Source: Bacteroidetes bacterium OLB9
GTDB lineage: Bacteria; Bacteroidota; Bacteroidia; Chitinophagales; Saprospiraceae
NCBI GenBank assembly: GCA_001567255.1
Contig: LNBW01000032.1
Location: 1 to 64,000, forward strand
Reading direction: 5' to 3'
Length of the DNA: 64,000 nucleotides
Shown here: in pieces, positions 10,263 through 20,660 of the stretch
Numbering within the stretch: position 1 is the first letter of the stretch
Layout: the number at the start of each line of letters is the position of its first letter
Notes under the pieces: model-generated
Told to the model about the DNA's origin: nothing
What the model saw: the letters and a program-made list of their open reading frames with translations, nothing else
Databases searched by the model: none
Position numbers and translations under genes: made by a program

Positions 10263-10871
10263 TCATCTGATTTTACAATCCAGCAATGCTACATCTCCAA
10301 TGCAGCCAACAAAATGATCTCCTACTTCCACCTTTCCCACTCCGGCAGGTGTTCCAGTGAATATCAAATCTCCCTTTTGCAATGTAATGTACTGTGAAAC
10401 ATAGTGAATCAAATTATCAAATGAAAAAATCATATCAGCAGAATCGCCTGACTGAACAATCTTTCCATTCTTTGATAATGAGAATTGTATTGATTTAAGA
10501 TTTATTTGGCTTTTTGGTATAAATCCCCCTATACAAGCAGCATTGTCAAAAGCTTTTGCCAATTCCCATGGATGCCCTTTAGATTTAAGCTCATCTTGTA
10601 AATCTCTGGCCGTAAAATCAATACCTAACCCAATCTCTTCGTAATAATCTGAAGCAAACTGTTCACGTATGGTCTTTCCATTTTTTGAAATTTTCAATAC
10701 GAGTTCTAGCTCAAAATGGATATTATTTGAAAAATCAGGGTGGTAGAATGGCTTGCCATCCTTGAGCAATGCCGTGGCAGGCTTCATAAATATGAGCGGA
10801 ACACTGGGTATTGCATTTTGTAGTTCACGCGCATGCTCAACATAATTGCGCCCTACACAAATGATCTTCAT
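10263..10871 (-). CDS. Fumarylacetoacetate hydrolase family protein (acylpyruvase-like)
   Basis: 202 residues, the short single-domain form (YcgM/FAHD1-like). Members cleave C-C bonds in acylpyruvates or decarboxylate oxaloacetate with a divalent metal. Visible: IICVGRNYVEHARE at the N-terminus, the metal-binding HFELELVLKI (two Glu), GLGIDFTARDLQ (Asp) and the C-terminal DLIFTGTPAGVG. The gene begins 9 bp after the stop of gldC on the same strand, so the two are probably co-transcribed. The real substrate cannot be told from sequence. Confidence 0.9.
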   Translation of the reverse strand: MKIICVGRNYVEHARELQNAIPSVPLIFMKPATALLKDGKPFYHPDFSNNIHFELELVLKISKNGKTIREQFASDYYEEIGLGIDFTARDLQDELKSKGHPWELAKAFDNAACIGGFIPKSQINLKSIQFSLSKNGKIVQSGDSADMIFSFDNLIHYVSQYITLQKGDLIFTGTPAGVGKVEVGDHFVGCIGDVALLDCKIR

Positions 10872-10880
10872 TCGCCTATA

Positions 10881-11279
10881 TTAATATAATTCGCTTAAAT
10901 TCATTCCTCCGGCTTCTGAATCCGATTGATCATCGGTTATGATGCCCGTCTGACGGCCAAAATGGTCAATAAACGATTGCATCTCATTAGCTAGTTTTTC
11001 ATTATTCGTTGATCTATAATAAGTATCAGCTAGTGATCTCATAGTTTGAAATACAAACCTATCCATTTCTACGATTTGCATTTCCTTTGTCCACAAGTCT
11101 ATTTTTAAAGTATCAAGATGGTCTTTGTCAAAAACAGCCAGTGTCATAGCCTTACATTCAGTAAAACCATCACCATTAGGATTGTCTGTTGCTCTCCATT
11201 TAATGGATTCCGGAACGTTACTACTATTTAATCCTACCTCTATTTCAATTGTCGATTTTTTAACTACCTGGTTGCTCAT
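10881..11279 (-). CDS. gldC: Gliding motility protein GldC
   Basis: 132 residues. It matches the GldC pattern: VPESIKW near the start, KAMTLAVFDKDHLDTLKIDLWTK split by short gaps, then a MADT-like RSLADTYYRSTNNEK and a C-terminal helix. GldC is a small cytoplasmic protein needed for efficient gliding in Flavobacterium; its molecular role is unclear. It sits just upstream of the FAH hydrolase gene on the same strand. Its presence supports a gliding, T9SS-bearing Bacteroidota host, in line with the sorting tails elsewhere in the window. Confidence 0.88.
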   Translation of the reverse strand: MSNQVVKKSTIEIEVGLNSSNVPESIKWRATDNPNGDGFTECKAMTLAVFDKDHLDTLKIDLWTKEMQIVEMDRFVFQTMRSLADTYYRSTNNEKLANEMQSFIDHFGRQTGIITDDQSDSEAGGMNLSELY

Positions 11280-11328
11280 TTTGATTGATATAATTATTAA
11301 TTGAATAAATTTATACTATGCTTAACCA

Positions 11329-12522
11329 TTATTTTAGTGCATGGTTGAAATCTTCTATAATATCTTCCACTTTTTCTAAGCCAACAGACACCCGTACGAG
11401 ACCGTCAGTGATACCCATCTCTTGGCGCAACGCTTTGCTAATATTAAGATGTGAACTCGTTGCAGGGTGTAATACCAACGTATCTACGTCACCCAGTGTA
11501 GGCGCCATAGTGCAAAATTGCAACTTATTGATCATTTTAAGCACTGCCTCCATCGTACCATCCATTTCGAAACTCAACATTCCTCCAAAATATTTCATTT
11601 GTTTCTTAGCTAATTCATGATAGACGCTTGTTTTTAGACCGGAATAATTAACTTTACTAACTTTAGGATGGCTTTCTAAAAACATTGCAAGCTTCATGGC
11701 ATTGTCAGAATGGCGCTCCATGCGAAGTGCCAATGTTTTCAGTCCATTGTAAATCAACCATGCATCCCATGAATTACAAGTGGCACCAATAAGTTTCAGT
11801 CCTGTATATATCTGTACTTTTAGTTTCTCATCGTAGCCTACAATTGCCCCAGCTATTGAATTGCCGTGTCCATTCAAGTATTTTGTTGTAGAATGCAAAA
11901 CAATATCTGCTCCTAATGACAATGGCTGTTGTATCAACGGCGTACAAAAAGTATTGTCCACACAAGAAATAATGCCATATTTTTTAGCTAATTTTGACAA
12001 AGCATGAATATCAAGACATTTCATAGTAGGGTTAGCTGGTGACTCTATATACAATATCCTTATGTTTCTATTAGTAGAAAACTGATATTCTACTGCATCC
12101 AGATCTGACAAATCTACGATAACGGTATTGATGTTTTGCTTAGACATGATTTTTACAAACAATTCATTGGTACCGCCGTACAAATCGCCCTGCGTCAAAA
12201 TCGCATCACCAGCTTTGAGCAGAGCATACATCATCACAGAGATTGCAGACATGCCCGAACTAGTCAAGAAGCCCCAGGCATCTAATCCTGTCCCATAAGC
12301 TTCAAGATCAGCTATCTTTTGAGCCACAGTATCTACAGTAGGATTTCCATAACGGCTATACACATGACCATTTGACTTGCCTGTGAAAATATCAATACTT
12401 TGCTCTATCTGTTCAAATTCAAATGATGAAGTGGCATAAATAGGCAACTGATGTGGTTTAGATACTGCTGATTGATAGTCACCTTTGACGCACATTGATT
12501 CTTGACTGATTTTTATTGGCAT
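11329..12522 (-). CDS. Trans-sulfuration PLP enzyme (cystathionine gamma-synthase/lyase or methionine gamma-lyase)
   Basis: About 397 residues from the preferred start at 12522 (MPIKISQESMCVKGDY). A reading 14 codons longer begins right after the upstream TonB gene stop and has an unlikely sequence. Family landmarks: SRYGNPT, SSGMSAISV, GDLYGGTNELF, YIESPANPT, VDNTFCTP and the PLP lysine in HSTTKYLNGHGN. The family handles cysteine/methionine interconversion, and residues visible here do not decide which reaction. It follows a TonB receptor gene by about 40 bp on the same strand, so the two may be co-transcribed. Confidence 0.88.
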   Translation of the reverse strand: MPIKISQESMCVKGDYQSAVSKPHQLPIYATSSFEFEQIEQSIDIFTGKSNGHVYSRYGNPTVDTVAQKIADLEAYGTGLDAWGFLTSSGMSAISVMMYALLKAGDAILTQGDLYGGTNELFVKIMSKQNINTVIVDLSDLDAVEYQFSTNRNIRILYIESPANPTMKCLDIHALSKLAKKYGIISCVDNTFCTPLIQQPLSLGADIVLHSTTKYLNGHGNSIAGAIVGYDEKLKVQIYTGLKLIGATCNSWDAWLIYNGLKTLALRMERHSDNAMKLAMFLESHPKVSKVNYSGLKTSVYHELAKKQMKYFGGMLSFEMDGTMEAVLKMINKLQFCTMAPTLGDVDTLVLHPATSSHLNISKALRQEMGITDGLVRVSVGLEKVEDIIEDFNHALK

Positions 12523-12564
12523 ATAGTTTATAAATTTAAATCTTGAATAAACATTAAATTTCAA

Positions 12565-15084
12565 TTAAATATCCACTCTAAACTTCACATTAATCCGACG
12601 GCCGGTCAGATTATATGGTAGCGAATATTCATCATTAGTGATAGTCTTTATCCAGTTGACAGATGCTTGATTGGCTATATTCAGCAAATTGAAAGCTTCA
12701 ATACTCAACCAGCTGTTTTGAGCAAATCTGAGCGGGTGGTTGGGTTTACGATGAATCCATTCTGACTTCCATAATTGAAATGAAAAGCCGATATCCACTC
12801 TTCGATATGGCTTAAGCCTAAAAAAGTTCCTGGCTTCAAGATTATCGTATTTTTTACCATACGGCAGTCCAGTTCCTACAGAAAAATTGAGGTTTACTTT
12901 GATATTTTCATTCTTAGGTAGATAATCCTGAAAAAACATATTTAACGTAAACAATTGGTCTGTGGGCCTCGGGACATCTTTAACAGGAACCGCCACAATC
13001 TTTGAATCAACTTCCTGATAACTTATATGTTGCACTCCATTGATGGCCTCTCTAGCTTTGAGAAAGGATAGATTTATCCAGGATTCAGCTCCAGGTACAA
13101 ACTCACCATTTATTCTGAAGTCAGCACCTGTAATATATCCTGTCGAATTATTCTCTCCTGCATACGATATCCGTACATTATCTACCTCATAAGACACCAT
13201 ATCATACAACTTCTTATAGTAAATCTCAGAGATAAGTCTAAAGGGCTTTTTGCTCACAGATTTCCACATAAAATCATAGGATAAGCCGCCTACCAAATGA
13301 GTTGATTTTTGTGATTTCAAATCAGTATTAATAGTTCCATCCGGTCGTCTCATCTCTCTATATACCGGTGCCTGATTATATATTCCTCCTGCAAGTTTAA
13401 AGGTTATGTCGGTTTCCCATGAAAGTGGTCTGTAAAATATCTGACCGCGAGGACTCAATAGAAATTCGTCACTTAGCGTCCGGTAGGTAGCCCTGACCCC
13501 CGCTGTCAACTTAAACTGATGTTTAGAATTGCCAAAGGAAAAGCCGTCCTGAAAATACGCTTGTACTCGATCATTGCTGATTAAATTTTGAGACTTTAAT
13601 TGGTATGATAGATTAATATCTCCGCCGGAATATGGAAGAGAATAACCAGCTGAATCCAGTCTTTCCCATTCATTGATTTTATCATCAAAAAATTCATGTT
13701 GATATTTTAATCCCCACTGTAAGAAATGGTTCTTCTTACGATCTTGTTTATTTTGCAGCTCAATTCCTCCTTTATATTCGATATTATAAATTTGATTAAA
13801 TAAATAATTCCTTGTATAGGAATGTTGAGTACCAGTACCCAATACAGCAATTTCCTGACCTGTGTTTTCACCAAGTGCACTTTCTATTTGTGACAGCCTA
13901 TAATAACCTAAAATATCATACTTTTCCTCTTCAGATGCCTGGTATCCTGACACTAGCAACTTCATAAAAAGTGGATTTCTTTTACGTTCTGGAACATAAA
14001 TGAACGAAACGCCTGACATTGCATACCTAAAGTCATCTCTTTCTTGCCCTTCAAATAATGTCCTTAATTCAATTTGGAAATCTATTGTACCTCTTTTACT
14101 CACTCCTGACGCAGGTTTGAAATTGTAAGTACTGTTATTATAATTAGCTATTAAACCTACTTGTAGAGATTTAGTCAACTCGTATGTAAGGTATGCTTGA
14201 ATATCCGAAAATGAAGGCACATATTCACCGGTTATGGTAGAAGCTCCTAGTAAATAAGCATTAGATTTATACCTAGCACCTACAAGGTATCTGAACTTAT
14301 TATACGCATTGGCACCTAATCTTTTGCTTCCTTCCACATGGACAGAACCACCTAATAAACTGGCAGTAGCACTAGCATGAAACTCTTCAGGTCGTTTATA
14401 TCTAATATTTAAAACAGAAGACATTTTATCACCAAAACGGCTTTCAAATCCTCCTGAAGAAAAGTCGAGATCTCGAATCAAATCGATATTAGGAAAACTA
14501 AGCCCTTCCTGCTGTCCACTTCGTATTAATTGAGGTCTGAATATTTCAAAGTCATTGACATAAATTAAGTTTTCATCATAATTCCCTCCACGGACACTGT
14601 ATTGAGATGTTAGTTCACCACCTGATCCTGAATTGACTCCTAATGCAATATGCGGCAGTACACTTTCAAAGTTTCCAGAAGCGGATGGCAAAATTTTAAG
14701 CTCTGTCACCGCTTCGCGTACCATTCCGACATCTTCGATACGGCTTGCTCTGACTGTAATTTCCATACCTGGTCCTTCAGGCACCATTTTTACATTAATG
14801 TTATGTTTTTGGCCTGCACGCATAGGCGCAACATCTATCAGTATTTCCTTATACCCTAACCTCACAATTTTTAATGTTGTTTTGGTATGTTCTCGGACTG
14901 CAATTTTATACTGACCATTTATATCTGATTCCACTGAATTGCTAGTGCCCAGCTCATTGATTACTGCAAACTCTATGGGCTCATCGGTGTCAATATCACG
15001 TATCAGCCCCAGGACTACCGGTGACTGCGCTTGGAGCGAAATGCAGCACATAACCAACAAAAAAATACTCAATAATTTATTCAA
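12565..15084 (-). CDS. TonB-dependent outer membrane receptor
   Basis: 839 residues with a Sec signal peptide (LLSIFLLVMCCISLQAQS), a carboxypeptidase-regulatory-like domain at about 25-110 (VVLGLIRDIDTDEPIEFAV), a plug domain (YSVRGGNYDENLIYVNDFEI) and a long beta-barrel ending in an aromatic-rich strand (NVKFRVDI). It should sit in the outer membrane and take up a ligand using TonB energy; the ligand is unknown. The only start in frame before an upstream stop is TTG at 15084. An ATG 4 bp upstream is out of frame, so a small indel at the start is possible. Confidence 0.92.
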   Translation of the reverse strand: MNKLLSIFLLVMCCISLQAQSPVVLGLIRDIDTDEPIEFAVINELGTSNSVESDINGQYKIAVREHTKTTLKIVRLGYKEILIDVAPMRAGQKHNINVKMVPEGPGMEITVRASRIEDVGMVREAVTELKILPSASGNFESVLPHIALGVNSGSGGELTSQYSVRGGNYDENLIYVNDFEIFRPQLIRSGQQEGLSFPNIDLIRDLDFSSGGFESRFGDKMSSVLNIRYKRPEEFHASATASLLGGSVHVEGSKRLGANAYNKFRYLVGARYKSNAYLLGASTITGEYVPSFSDIQAYLTYELTKSLQVGLIANYNNSTYNFKPASGVSKRGTIDFQIELRTLFEGQERDDFRYAMSGVSFIYVPERKRNPLFMKLLVSGYQASEEEKYDILGYYRLSQIESALGENTGQEIAVLGTGTQHSYTRNYLFNQIYNIEYKGGIELQNKQDRKKNHFLQWGLKYQHEFFDDKINEWERLDSAGYSLPYSGGDINLSYQLKSQNLISNDRVQAYFQDGFSFGNSKHQFKLTAGVRATYRTLSDEFLLSPRGQIFYRPLSWETDITFKLAGGIYNQAPVYREMRRPDGTINTDLKSQKSTHLVGGLSYDFMWKSVSKKPFRLISEIYYKKLYDMVSYEVDNVRISYAGENNSTGYITGADFRINGEFVPGAESWINLSFLKAREAINGVQHISYQEVDSKIVAVPVKDVPRPTDQLFTLNMFFQDYLPKNENIKVNLNFSVGTGLPYGKKYDNLEARNFFRLKPYRRVDIGFSFQLWKSEWIHRKPNHPLRFAQNSWLSIEAFNLLNIANQASVNWIKTITNDEYSLPYNLTGRRINVKFRVDI

Positions 15085-15163
15085 GCATGGATGGGTTTAG
15101 ATCCTTATAAAACGTGGATGAGATTGTAAAAATTATAACAAACTATTCTATTTGATAAATTCA

Positions 15164-15839
15164 TTAAACAATATAGCCCTGAATACCTAAGTTTTTCAAT
15201 GCATAAACGGCAAGTTTGGGGTTTTCGGCCTTAAAGATACTGTTACCAGCGACCAACACATCTGCACCAGCTTGAAGAATAGATTCAGCATTTTGCAAGC
15301 CAACACCACCATCTATTTCAATCAAGGCATCACTATTAGCAGTAATAATCATTTCTTTTAATTGTCTTATTTTGTTGATCGTCTGATAAATAAATTTCTG
15401 CCCACCAAAGCCGGGGTTAACACTCATAAGGATAATAATATCTATATCTTCCAACAGATTCTCTACAACATTGACCGGTGTGTGTGGATTAATGGCAACA
15501 CCTGCCTTTGCTCCTGTAGCTTTTATTTGTTGAATCGTCCGATGCAAGTGAGTACAAGCCTCTGCATGCACTGAAATATGATCTGCACCTGCATCCCTAA
15601 ATATCTCGATATACTGCTCAGGTTTTTCTATCATTAGGTGTACATCTAATGGAAGCTTAGAATGACTCTTCATGACTTTGATGATGCCCGGTCCAAATGA
15701 AATGTTAGGTACAAACACACCATCCATGACATCTACATGAAGCCAGTCTGCTTCAGTGTTATTGATCATGTCAATGTCAGCAGCAAGATGTCCAAAATCT
15801 GCTGATAAAAATAGATGGTGCTATTAAATGCTTAATCAT
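15164..15839 (-). CDS. rpe: Ribulose-phosphate 3-epimerase, frameshifted near the start
   Basis: It interconverts ribulose-5-phosphate and xylulose-5-phosphate. The main frame carries the TIM-barrel signatures HVDVMDGVFVPNISFG, HLMIEKPEQYI, MSVNPGFGGQKF and EIDGGVG. The first ATG in that frame would remove the first beta strand. Upstream, an ATG at 15839 reads IKHLIAPSI and then shifts out of frame at a T5 run (15807-15811). With one T fewer it continues as LSADFGHLAADIDMINN, exactly the family N-terminus. A single homopolymer insertion is therefore likely, probably a sequencing error, since rpe is a central-metabolism gene. Confidence 0.9.
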
Positions 15840-15921
15840 AAGTACAGATATATATAAATAAAAACTCAATATTGGACGCAAAGGTCACAATATTGAGTTA
15901 AAATATCAAATAAAACTAATA

Positions 15922-18900
15922 TTATCTAATGATGAATATTTTATACGGTACAGTCCTCTTTTCTGTAGTGAGATAAAGTAGATACAATCCATCTCTCAAA
16001 TCTGACAGATCTATGGTGACCACTTGGTTGCCTGTGACGCTGACAGGTGCTTTCCTTAATACATGACCTGCCAAAGAGGCAATTGTCCATTCAAAATCTA
16101 CTGATTCCTTTGTAGTAAATGATACTTTCAGCAATCCAGTAGTCGGATTAGGAAATACTTTAATTCCAAATTCGTCATTAAAATCTTGAGTAGCTGTTGT
16201 TAAAATGGTAATAACCTGAGAAAGAGTGTCATTTCCACAACTATTAGTTGAAATCAAAGTAACCGTATAATCTCCAGGCTTAGTATAGAAATGTACCGGA
16301 TTCAATTCACTACTATTCGTTCCATCGCCAAAATTCCAGCTAACGGATGTTTGTCCCTGACCGTTATAGACAAAATCTGCACGACTATCATTTGTGGCAA
16401 ATGTAAATCCGGCAGTTGGCAAGCTTCCGACAATAATCGTGGTGATCAAGGTATCGCTGCCAAAAGTATTGGATTTAATCAATGTAACACCATAGGTGCC
16501 AGGTCCAGAATATTGAACCGATGGATTTGAAAGTGTTGAATTAGTAGGTGTACCACCTTCGAATGTCCACTGATAAGAGAAGGCACTACTTCCACCATTA
16601 AAGTTCACAGGTGTTTCAGCACATGCTCCATTTCCTCCATTCACTGAAAATGAAGCTACCGGATATACATCTACTATATATTGTGAAGTATCAGAAACAG
16701 CTTCACCACACATATTATTAGCTTTGAGGACTACATTATAAGTACCATTTTCAGGAGCAGTAAATGACGCAGTAGTACCAGATAAATGAACAGAATGTGA
16801 ATCATTAAATATATGCCAATCATGATCGGTAGCACCAGAACCAGTATTAATCAAGTTAATAACATTATCGATAACATTGCCTGTAAATGAGGCCGTAGGT
16901 GTGCCCACCACTTCTATATAGTCATTGATCGTCAAAGTACCTTGTCCAGAAGAATTCTGCACTATAAGTGACACATTATAAGTGCCTGGGGCAGCGTAAG
17001 TCACTACTGGATTTTTAGCTGTGGAAGTGGACGGTGTGCCTCCTTCAAAACTCCAGTTCCATGAAGTAGTAGACGGAGATGATCTATCCCAAAAATCGAC
17101 CGACTGTCCTGCACATATTAAAGTATCATTAGCTTCAAATCCTGCAGTTGGAGCTAGTTGCACCAAAACATTTCTAGTGAATTGAGCAGTTCCGCAAGCA
17201 TTTGTACCCGTAAGCAATACAGGATAAGTACCTTCAGCGCTGTAGGTATGTACAGGGTTGTCAGCAGTGGAAGTTTGGCCATCCCCAAAATTCCATAAAT
17301 GACTATCTTCAAATTGTATATTTTGAGTAAATGTCACATCATAACCATCACCTAAAGCCGTAAAACTCACAAGAGGATTAGGGTTTACTTGTACAAAATC
17401 ATTCATCGTAAGCTCATTTGATCCATGAGCATTGGTTACCTTTAATGTGACATTAAAGGTACCTGCCGTCACATATTTTATTATTGGATTAGCTTCTGTA
17501 GAAGTCGCAGGTGTGCCACCTTCAAATGTCCAAAGGTAAGTAGTCGGTGAGTAAGTCGAAGTACTAGTAAAAGAAATAGAGTCATTCTGACATATAGGAG
17601 AAGAATAATTACTAGTAAATGATGGTATCGGTGCAATAGCAATAGTCACAGATCTGGTCATTGACACACTTCCACAACCTGAAGTAACTGTTTGAATAAC
17701 ATTATACGTTCCATTATCTGTATAAACATGTACTGGATTACTACCGGTGCCCGTCGTACCATCACCAAAATCCCAGGATATTGATGTGGCATGTTGAGCT
17801 GTACTAGTAAATGTAACTTGCGCATTTTGCACTGTAAAATCAAATCCAGCAATAGGTGTAGGGTTAATAGTAATATAGTCATTACGTATCAAACTATCAC
17901 TTCCTACTACATTAAAAGCTATTAATTTTACATTATAAACGCCAGGTGTGTTATAGATTACTACCGGGTTCTCCGCTGTAGAGGTAGCTGGATTTCCTCC
18001 TTCAAATGTCCATACATACGAATCTCCATAAGCAGTATTATTTGTAAATGTTATAGTATCCGGATTGCAAGTGTTTACAATATTCGCTGAAAAATCTATT
18101 ATTGGTAACACGTCAATATACACTTCGTAAGTAACTGTACCCTGTCCACAATCATTTCCAGCAGTGAGGGTTACATAATACAATCCAGGAGCGCTATATA
18201 TATGTTGAGGATTTGCCAAATTTGAAAAAGGGCTTCCATCACCAAAATTCCATTCCCACCATGTAGCGTGCTGGCCATTAAAATAAAAATCTACTACAAA
18301 GTCATTATCAATAAAATAAAACTCTACAATGGGATTATGAATTACATCAACATATATAGTCTTAACAGATGTTGAAGTATGAGTGCCATTAGATGCTTCT
18401 AATGTCACATTATAGTTTCCGGGGTCTAGATAATTAACAGAGACATTTTCGTCTGTGCTTGTAGCTGGATTGCCTCCTTCAAATGTCCAAAGGTAAGAAG
18501 TAGCATTAATAGAATTATTATAAAAATCAACATTTGTCGGATCACAAACTTCTGTCTGTACATAATCAAAATCAGCTACCGGCAAAGTAATTGGCGTGCA
18601 TGTTCCCAAGCATCCAATACCTTGATAATAAGCCGGTATTTCACTTTTAGAAATATTTGACCACGAATTTGAATTGCTGACAGAAGGTGCCATAATGTCG
18701 GTGTTATGAGAAGCATTAAAGTTGTGGCCTATCTCATGCGCCTGTAAAACACGCTTATAACTAGCATTTGATGAAAAATCTTGTAATACATTATATCCAT
18801 AACTAGTACAAACAGCTCCAACCCAAGCCAAACCAATAGTGCTACCATCAAAATCTCTTCTCGACCACAATGATCCCACAGCATGTGATCCTGAAAATCC

Positions 18901-19737
18901 TGAAGGAGCCCAGTTAGTAAAACTATTTAACAAAGCTCCAGAGTCAGTGCTCGAAGTCCATGGATCGCATGTTGAGCATGAAGAAACCCAGTTCTCAGTT
19001 AACACAAATTGCAATTCATCATCAAAATCATCATCATAGTTTGTCTGTACATCATTCAAGACTCCTATATTGTGCCCTTCAACACCTGAAACACTGCCAT
19101 AGTGCTGAAACATTGAATAATCTGCTGCTATTGCAATATCAATAGAAAAGCATTGTCCCGATCTTTGACCATTGTGATGAGAATGTTGGGCCTCTCTATA
19201 TTTGGTCACTTCATTTTGGTAGAGCTCATAACCACATTTTCCTTTTGAATTGGGTATGATATCTTTTGTGTTATAACATATAAAGTCATTTAAACTCGCA
19301 TTCTCTTGAAAATGAACTAATGGCTCGATGTAATAAATATCCTTCCCATTATCAATAAAACCATAAATAAAATTAGGGCCAAATGTCAAACTAACTCGAC
19401 TACCGGGCTTCCCATTTAATGTACCAGTCATCGGTATAAAGTTAGTGCCTTTCCTACGCGACACTCCATGCTCATTCACTTCCGTCAAAACATAATTAGC
19501 AGAAATGATTTTTGAATCATAAAGGTGCATATCCCAATTTAACTCATCATTTAACGTTAATTGGACATTACCTCCATTTCTTTGTGCTTTAGTTTTATCA
19601 TATAGTTTTCTTGAATCAATTTTGAAAATTTCGTAATTTTTAAACATTTCATTCAATTGTACATTTGCCTGCGAAAAGAGTAATACAGGCAAAAGAAAAA
19701 GAATAAGAACGATTGTTTCTTTGAAAAATTTTGCCAT
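15922..19737 (-). CDS. Secreted M12B (reprolysin-like) metallopeptidase with ten PKD domains and T9SS tail
   Basis: 1,271 residues. Signal peptide (KETIVLILFLLPVLLFSQA), a propeptide-like region, then a zinc peptidase domain with HEIGHNFNASHNTD (HExxHxxGxxH-type, with Asn in place of the Gly) near residue 332 and a downstream Met (DIMAPS). From about residue 395 there are ten PKD domains in strictly alternating types: odd ones with WTFEGG or WSFEGG, even ones with FGDG; the eighth is degenerate (WHIFNDSH). The C-terminus is a type A T9SS sorting domain (VFPNPTTGLLKVSF ... GLYLLYL). It is likely secreted or bound to the cell surface and degrades external protein. It stands alone between rpe and an ABC transporter pair. 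Confidence 0.92.
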   Translation of the reverse strand: MAKFFKETIVLILFLLPVLLFSQANVQLNEMFKNYEIFKIDSRKLYDKTKAQRNGGNVQLTLNDELNWDMHLYDSKIISANYVLTEVNEHGVSRRKGTNFIPMTGTLNGKPGSRVSLTFGPNFIYGFIDNGKDIYYIEPLVHFQENASLNDFICYNTKDIIPNSKGKCGYELYQNEVTKYREAQHSHHNGQRSGQCFSIDIAIAADYSMFQHYGSVSGVEGHNIGVLNDVQTNYDDDFDDELQFVLTENWVSSCSTCDPWTSSTDSGALLNSFTNWAPSGFSGSHAVGSLWSRRDFDGSTIGLAWVGAVCTSYGYNVLQDFSSNASYKRVLQAHEIGHNFNASHNTDIMAPSVSNSNSWSNISKSEIPAYYQGIGCLGTCTPITLPVADFDYVQTEVCDPTNVDFYNNSINATSYLWTFEGGNPATSTDENVSVNYLDPGNYNVTLEASNGTHTSTSVKTIYVDVIHNPIVEFYFIDNDFVVDFYFNGQHATWWEWNFGDGSPFSNLANPQHIYSAPGLYYVTLTAGNDCGQGTVTYEVYIDVLPIIDFSANIVNTCNPDTITFTNNTAYGDSYVWTFEGGNPATSTAENPVVIYNTPGVYNVKLIAFNVVGSDSLIRNDYITINPTPIAGFDFTVQNAQVTFTSTAQHATSISWDFGDGTTGTGSNPVHVYTDNGTYNVIQTVTSGCGSVSMTRSVTIAIAPIPSFTSNYSSPICQNDSISFTSTSTYSPTTYLWTFEGGTPATSTEANPIIKYVTAGTFNVTLKVTNAHGSNELTMNDFVQVNPNPLVSFTALGDGYDVTFTQNIQFEDSHLWNFGDGQTSTADNPVHTYSAEGTYPVLLTGTNACGTAQFTRNVLVQLAPTAGFEANDTLICAGQSVDFWDRSSPSTTSWNWSFEGGTPSTSTAKNPVVTYAAPGTYNVSLIVQNSSGQGTLTINDYIEVVGTPTASFTGNVIDNVINLINTGSGATDHDWHIFNDSHSVHLSGTTASFTAPENGTYNVVLKANNMCGEAVSDTSQYIVDVYPVASFSVNGGNGACAETPVNFNGGSSAFSYQWTFEGGTPTNSTLSNPSVQYSGPGTYGVTLIKSNTFGSDTLITTIIVGSLPTAGFTFATNDSRADFVYNGQGQTSVSWNFGDGTNSSELNPVHFYTKPGDYTVTLISTNSCGNDTLSQVITILTTATQDFNDEFGIKVFPNPTTGLLKVSFTTKESVDFEWTIASLAGHVLRKAPVSVTGNQVVTIDLSDLRDGLYLLYLTTEKRTVPYKIFIIR

Positions 19738-19938
19738 AAAAATTGTAATGAATGAATGTGATTAATTAAAACTTACCTGCGAAAGTAAACAAGTAAAGTG
19801 AAAATAAGATGAAAAAATTAATAGATATTTAAATATAAATTTATAATCAATTGAAATCCAATTTATTAAAATTATTATAAGCAGATAATTTCAAATTATG
19901 AAGCCTAAGATATCTATTAAAATATAGAGGATGGGATT

Positions 19939-20655
19939 TTAATCAATCTCGCTTTCAATATGATCGGAAAAGTAACCCTCTAAATCTTTTAATGTCTCAG
20001 GATTAGTTTGAATATCTTTTACTATAGTGCCTTTGCTGAGCACTACTATCCTATCACATACATCGGTAGTATGCATTAGATCATGACTCGATATTAATAT
20101 TACTTTATCCTTAGCTTCTGCTAAAGTTTTGAGTATCTTTCTTAATCTAAATTGAGTTGTCGGATCCAGATTAGCAAAAGGCTCATCCAAAATGATCACT
20201 TTAGGATTTCCCATTAGAGCACCTATCACCCCTACTTTTTTTTGATTTCCTTTTGATAAATCTCGTATATATTTTTTTTGCCCTAAAATTTCATCATTAA
20301 AGATATCTTTATAATCAAGTAAAAAATCATTGACAACTTCTTTTGTCATCCCACGTAAACTACCCACAAAATAAAAATATTCTTCAGGGGTAAGATATGG
20401 AATCAAAAAACTTTCGTCAAGAAAAGCATTAGTAAATTTCTTCCATTCTTCATTTTTAGAGACTTCGATTCCATTATTGGTAATGGATCCATGTGTGGCT
20501 TGTATTAAATCAAGTATCAAACTAAAAAAAGTTGTTTTTCCAGCACCATTATTGCCCACGAGTCCTAAACACTGTCCAGCAGGAATGTCAAGTTCTTGAA
20601 TATTTAGCACACATTTTCCACTATATATTTTCTGGAGATTAATTGATTTTATCAT
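19939..20655 (-). CDS. ABC transporter ATP-binding protein
   Basis: 238 residues. Walker A GLVGNNGAGKTT, signature DLSKGNQKKVG, Walker B KVIILDEPFANLD and the switch His in LISSHD are all present. It starts 5 bp after the stop of the DUF5687 permease gene, so the two form an exporter-type ABC pair. The substrate is unknown; this pairing is common in Bacteroidota. Confidence 0.93.
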   Translation of the reverse strand: MIKSINLQKIYSGKCVLNIQELDIPAGQCLGLVGNNGAGKTTFFSLILDLIQATHGSITNNGIEVSKNEEWKKFTNAFLDESFLIPYLTPEEYFYFVGSLRGMTKEVVNDFLLDYKDIFNDEILGQKKYIRDLSKGNQKKVGVIGALMGNPKVIILDEPFANLDPTTQFRLRKILKTLAEAKDKVILISSHDLMHTTDVCDRIVVLSKGTIVKDIQTNPETLKDLEGYFSDHIESEID

Positions 20656-20660
20656 GATTT

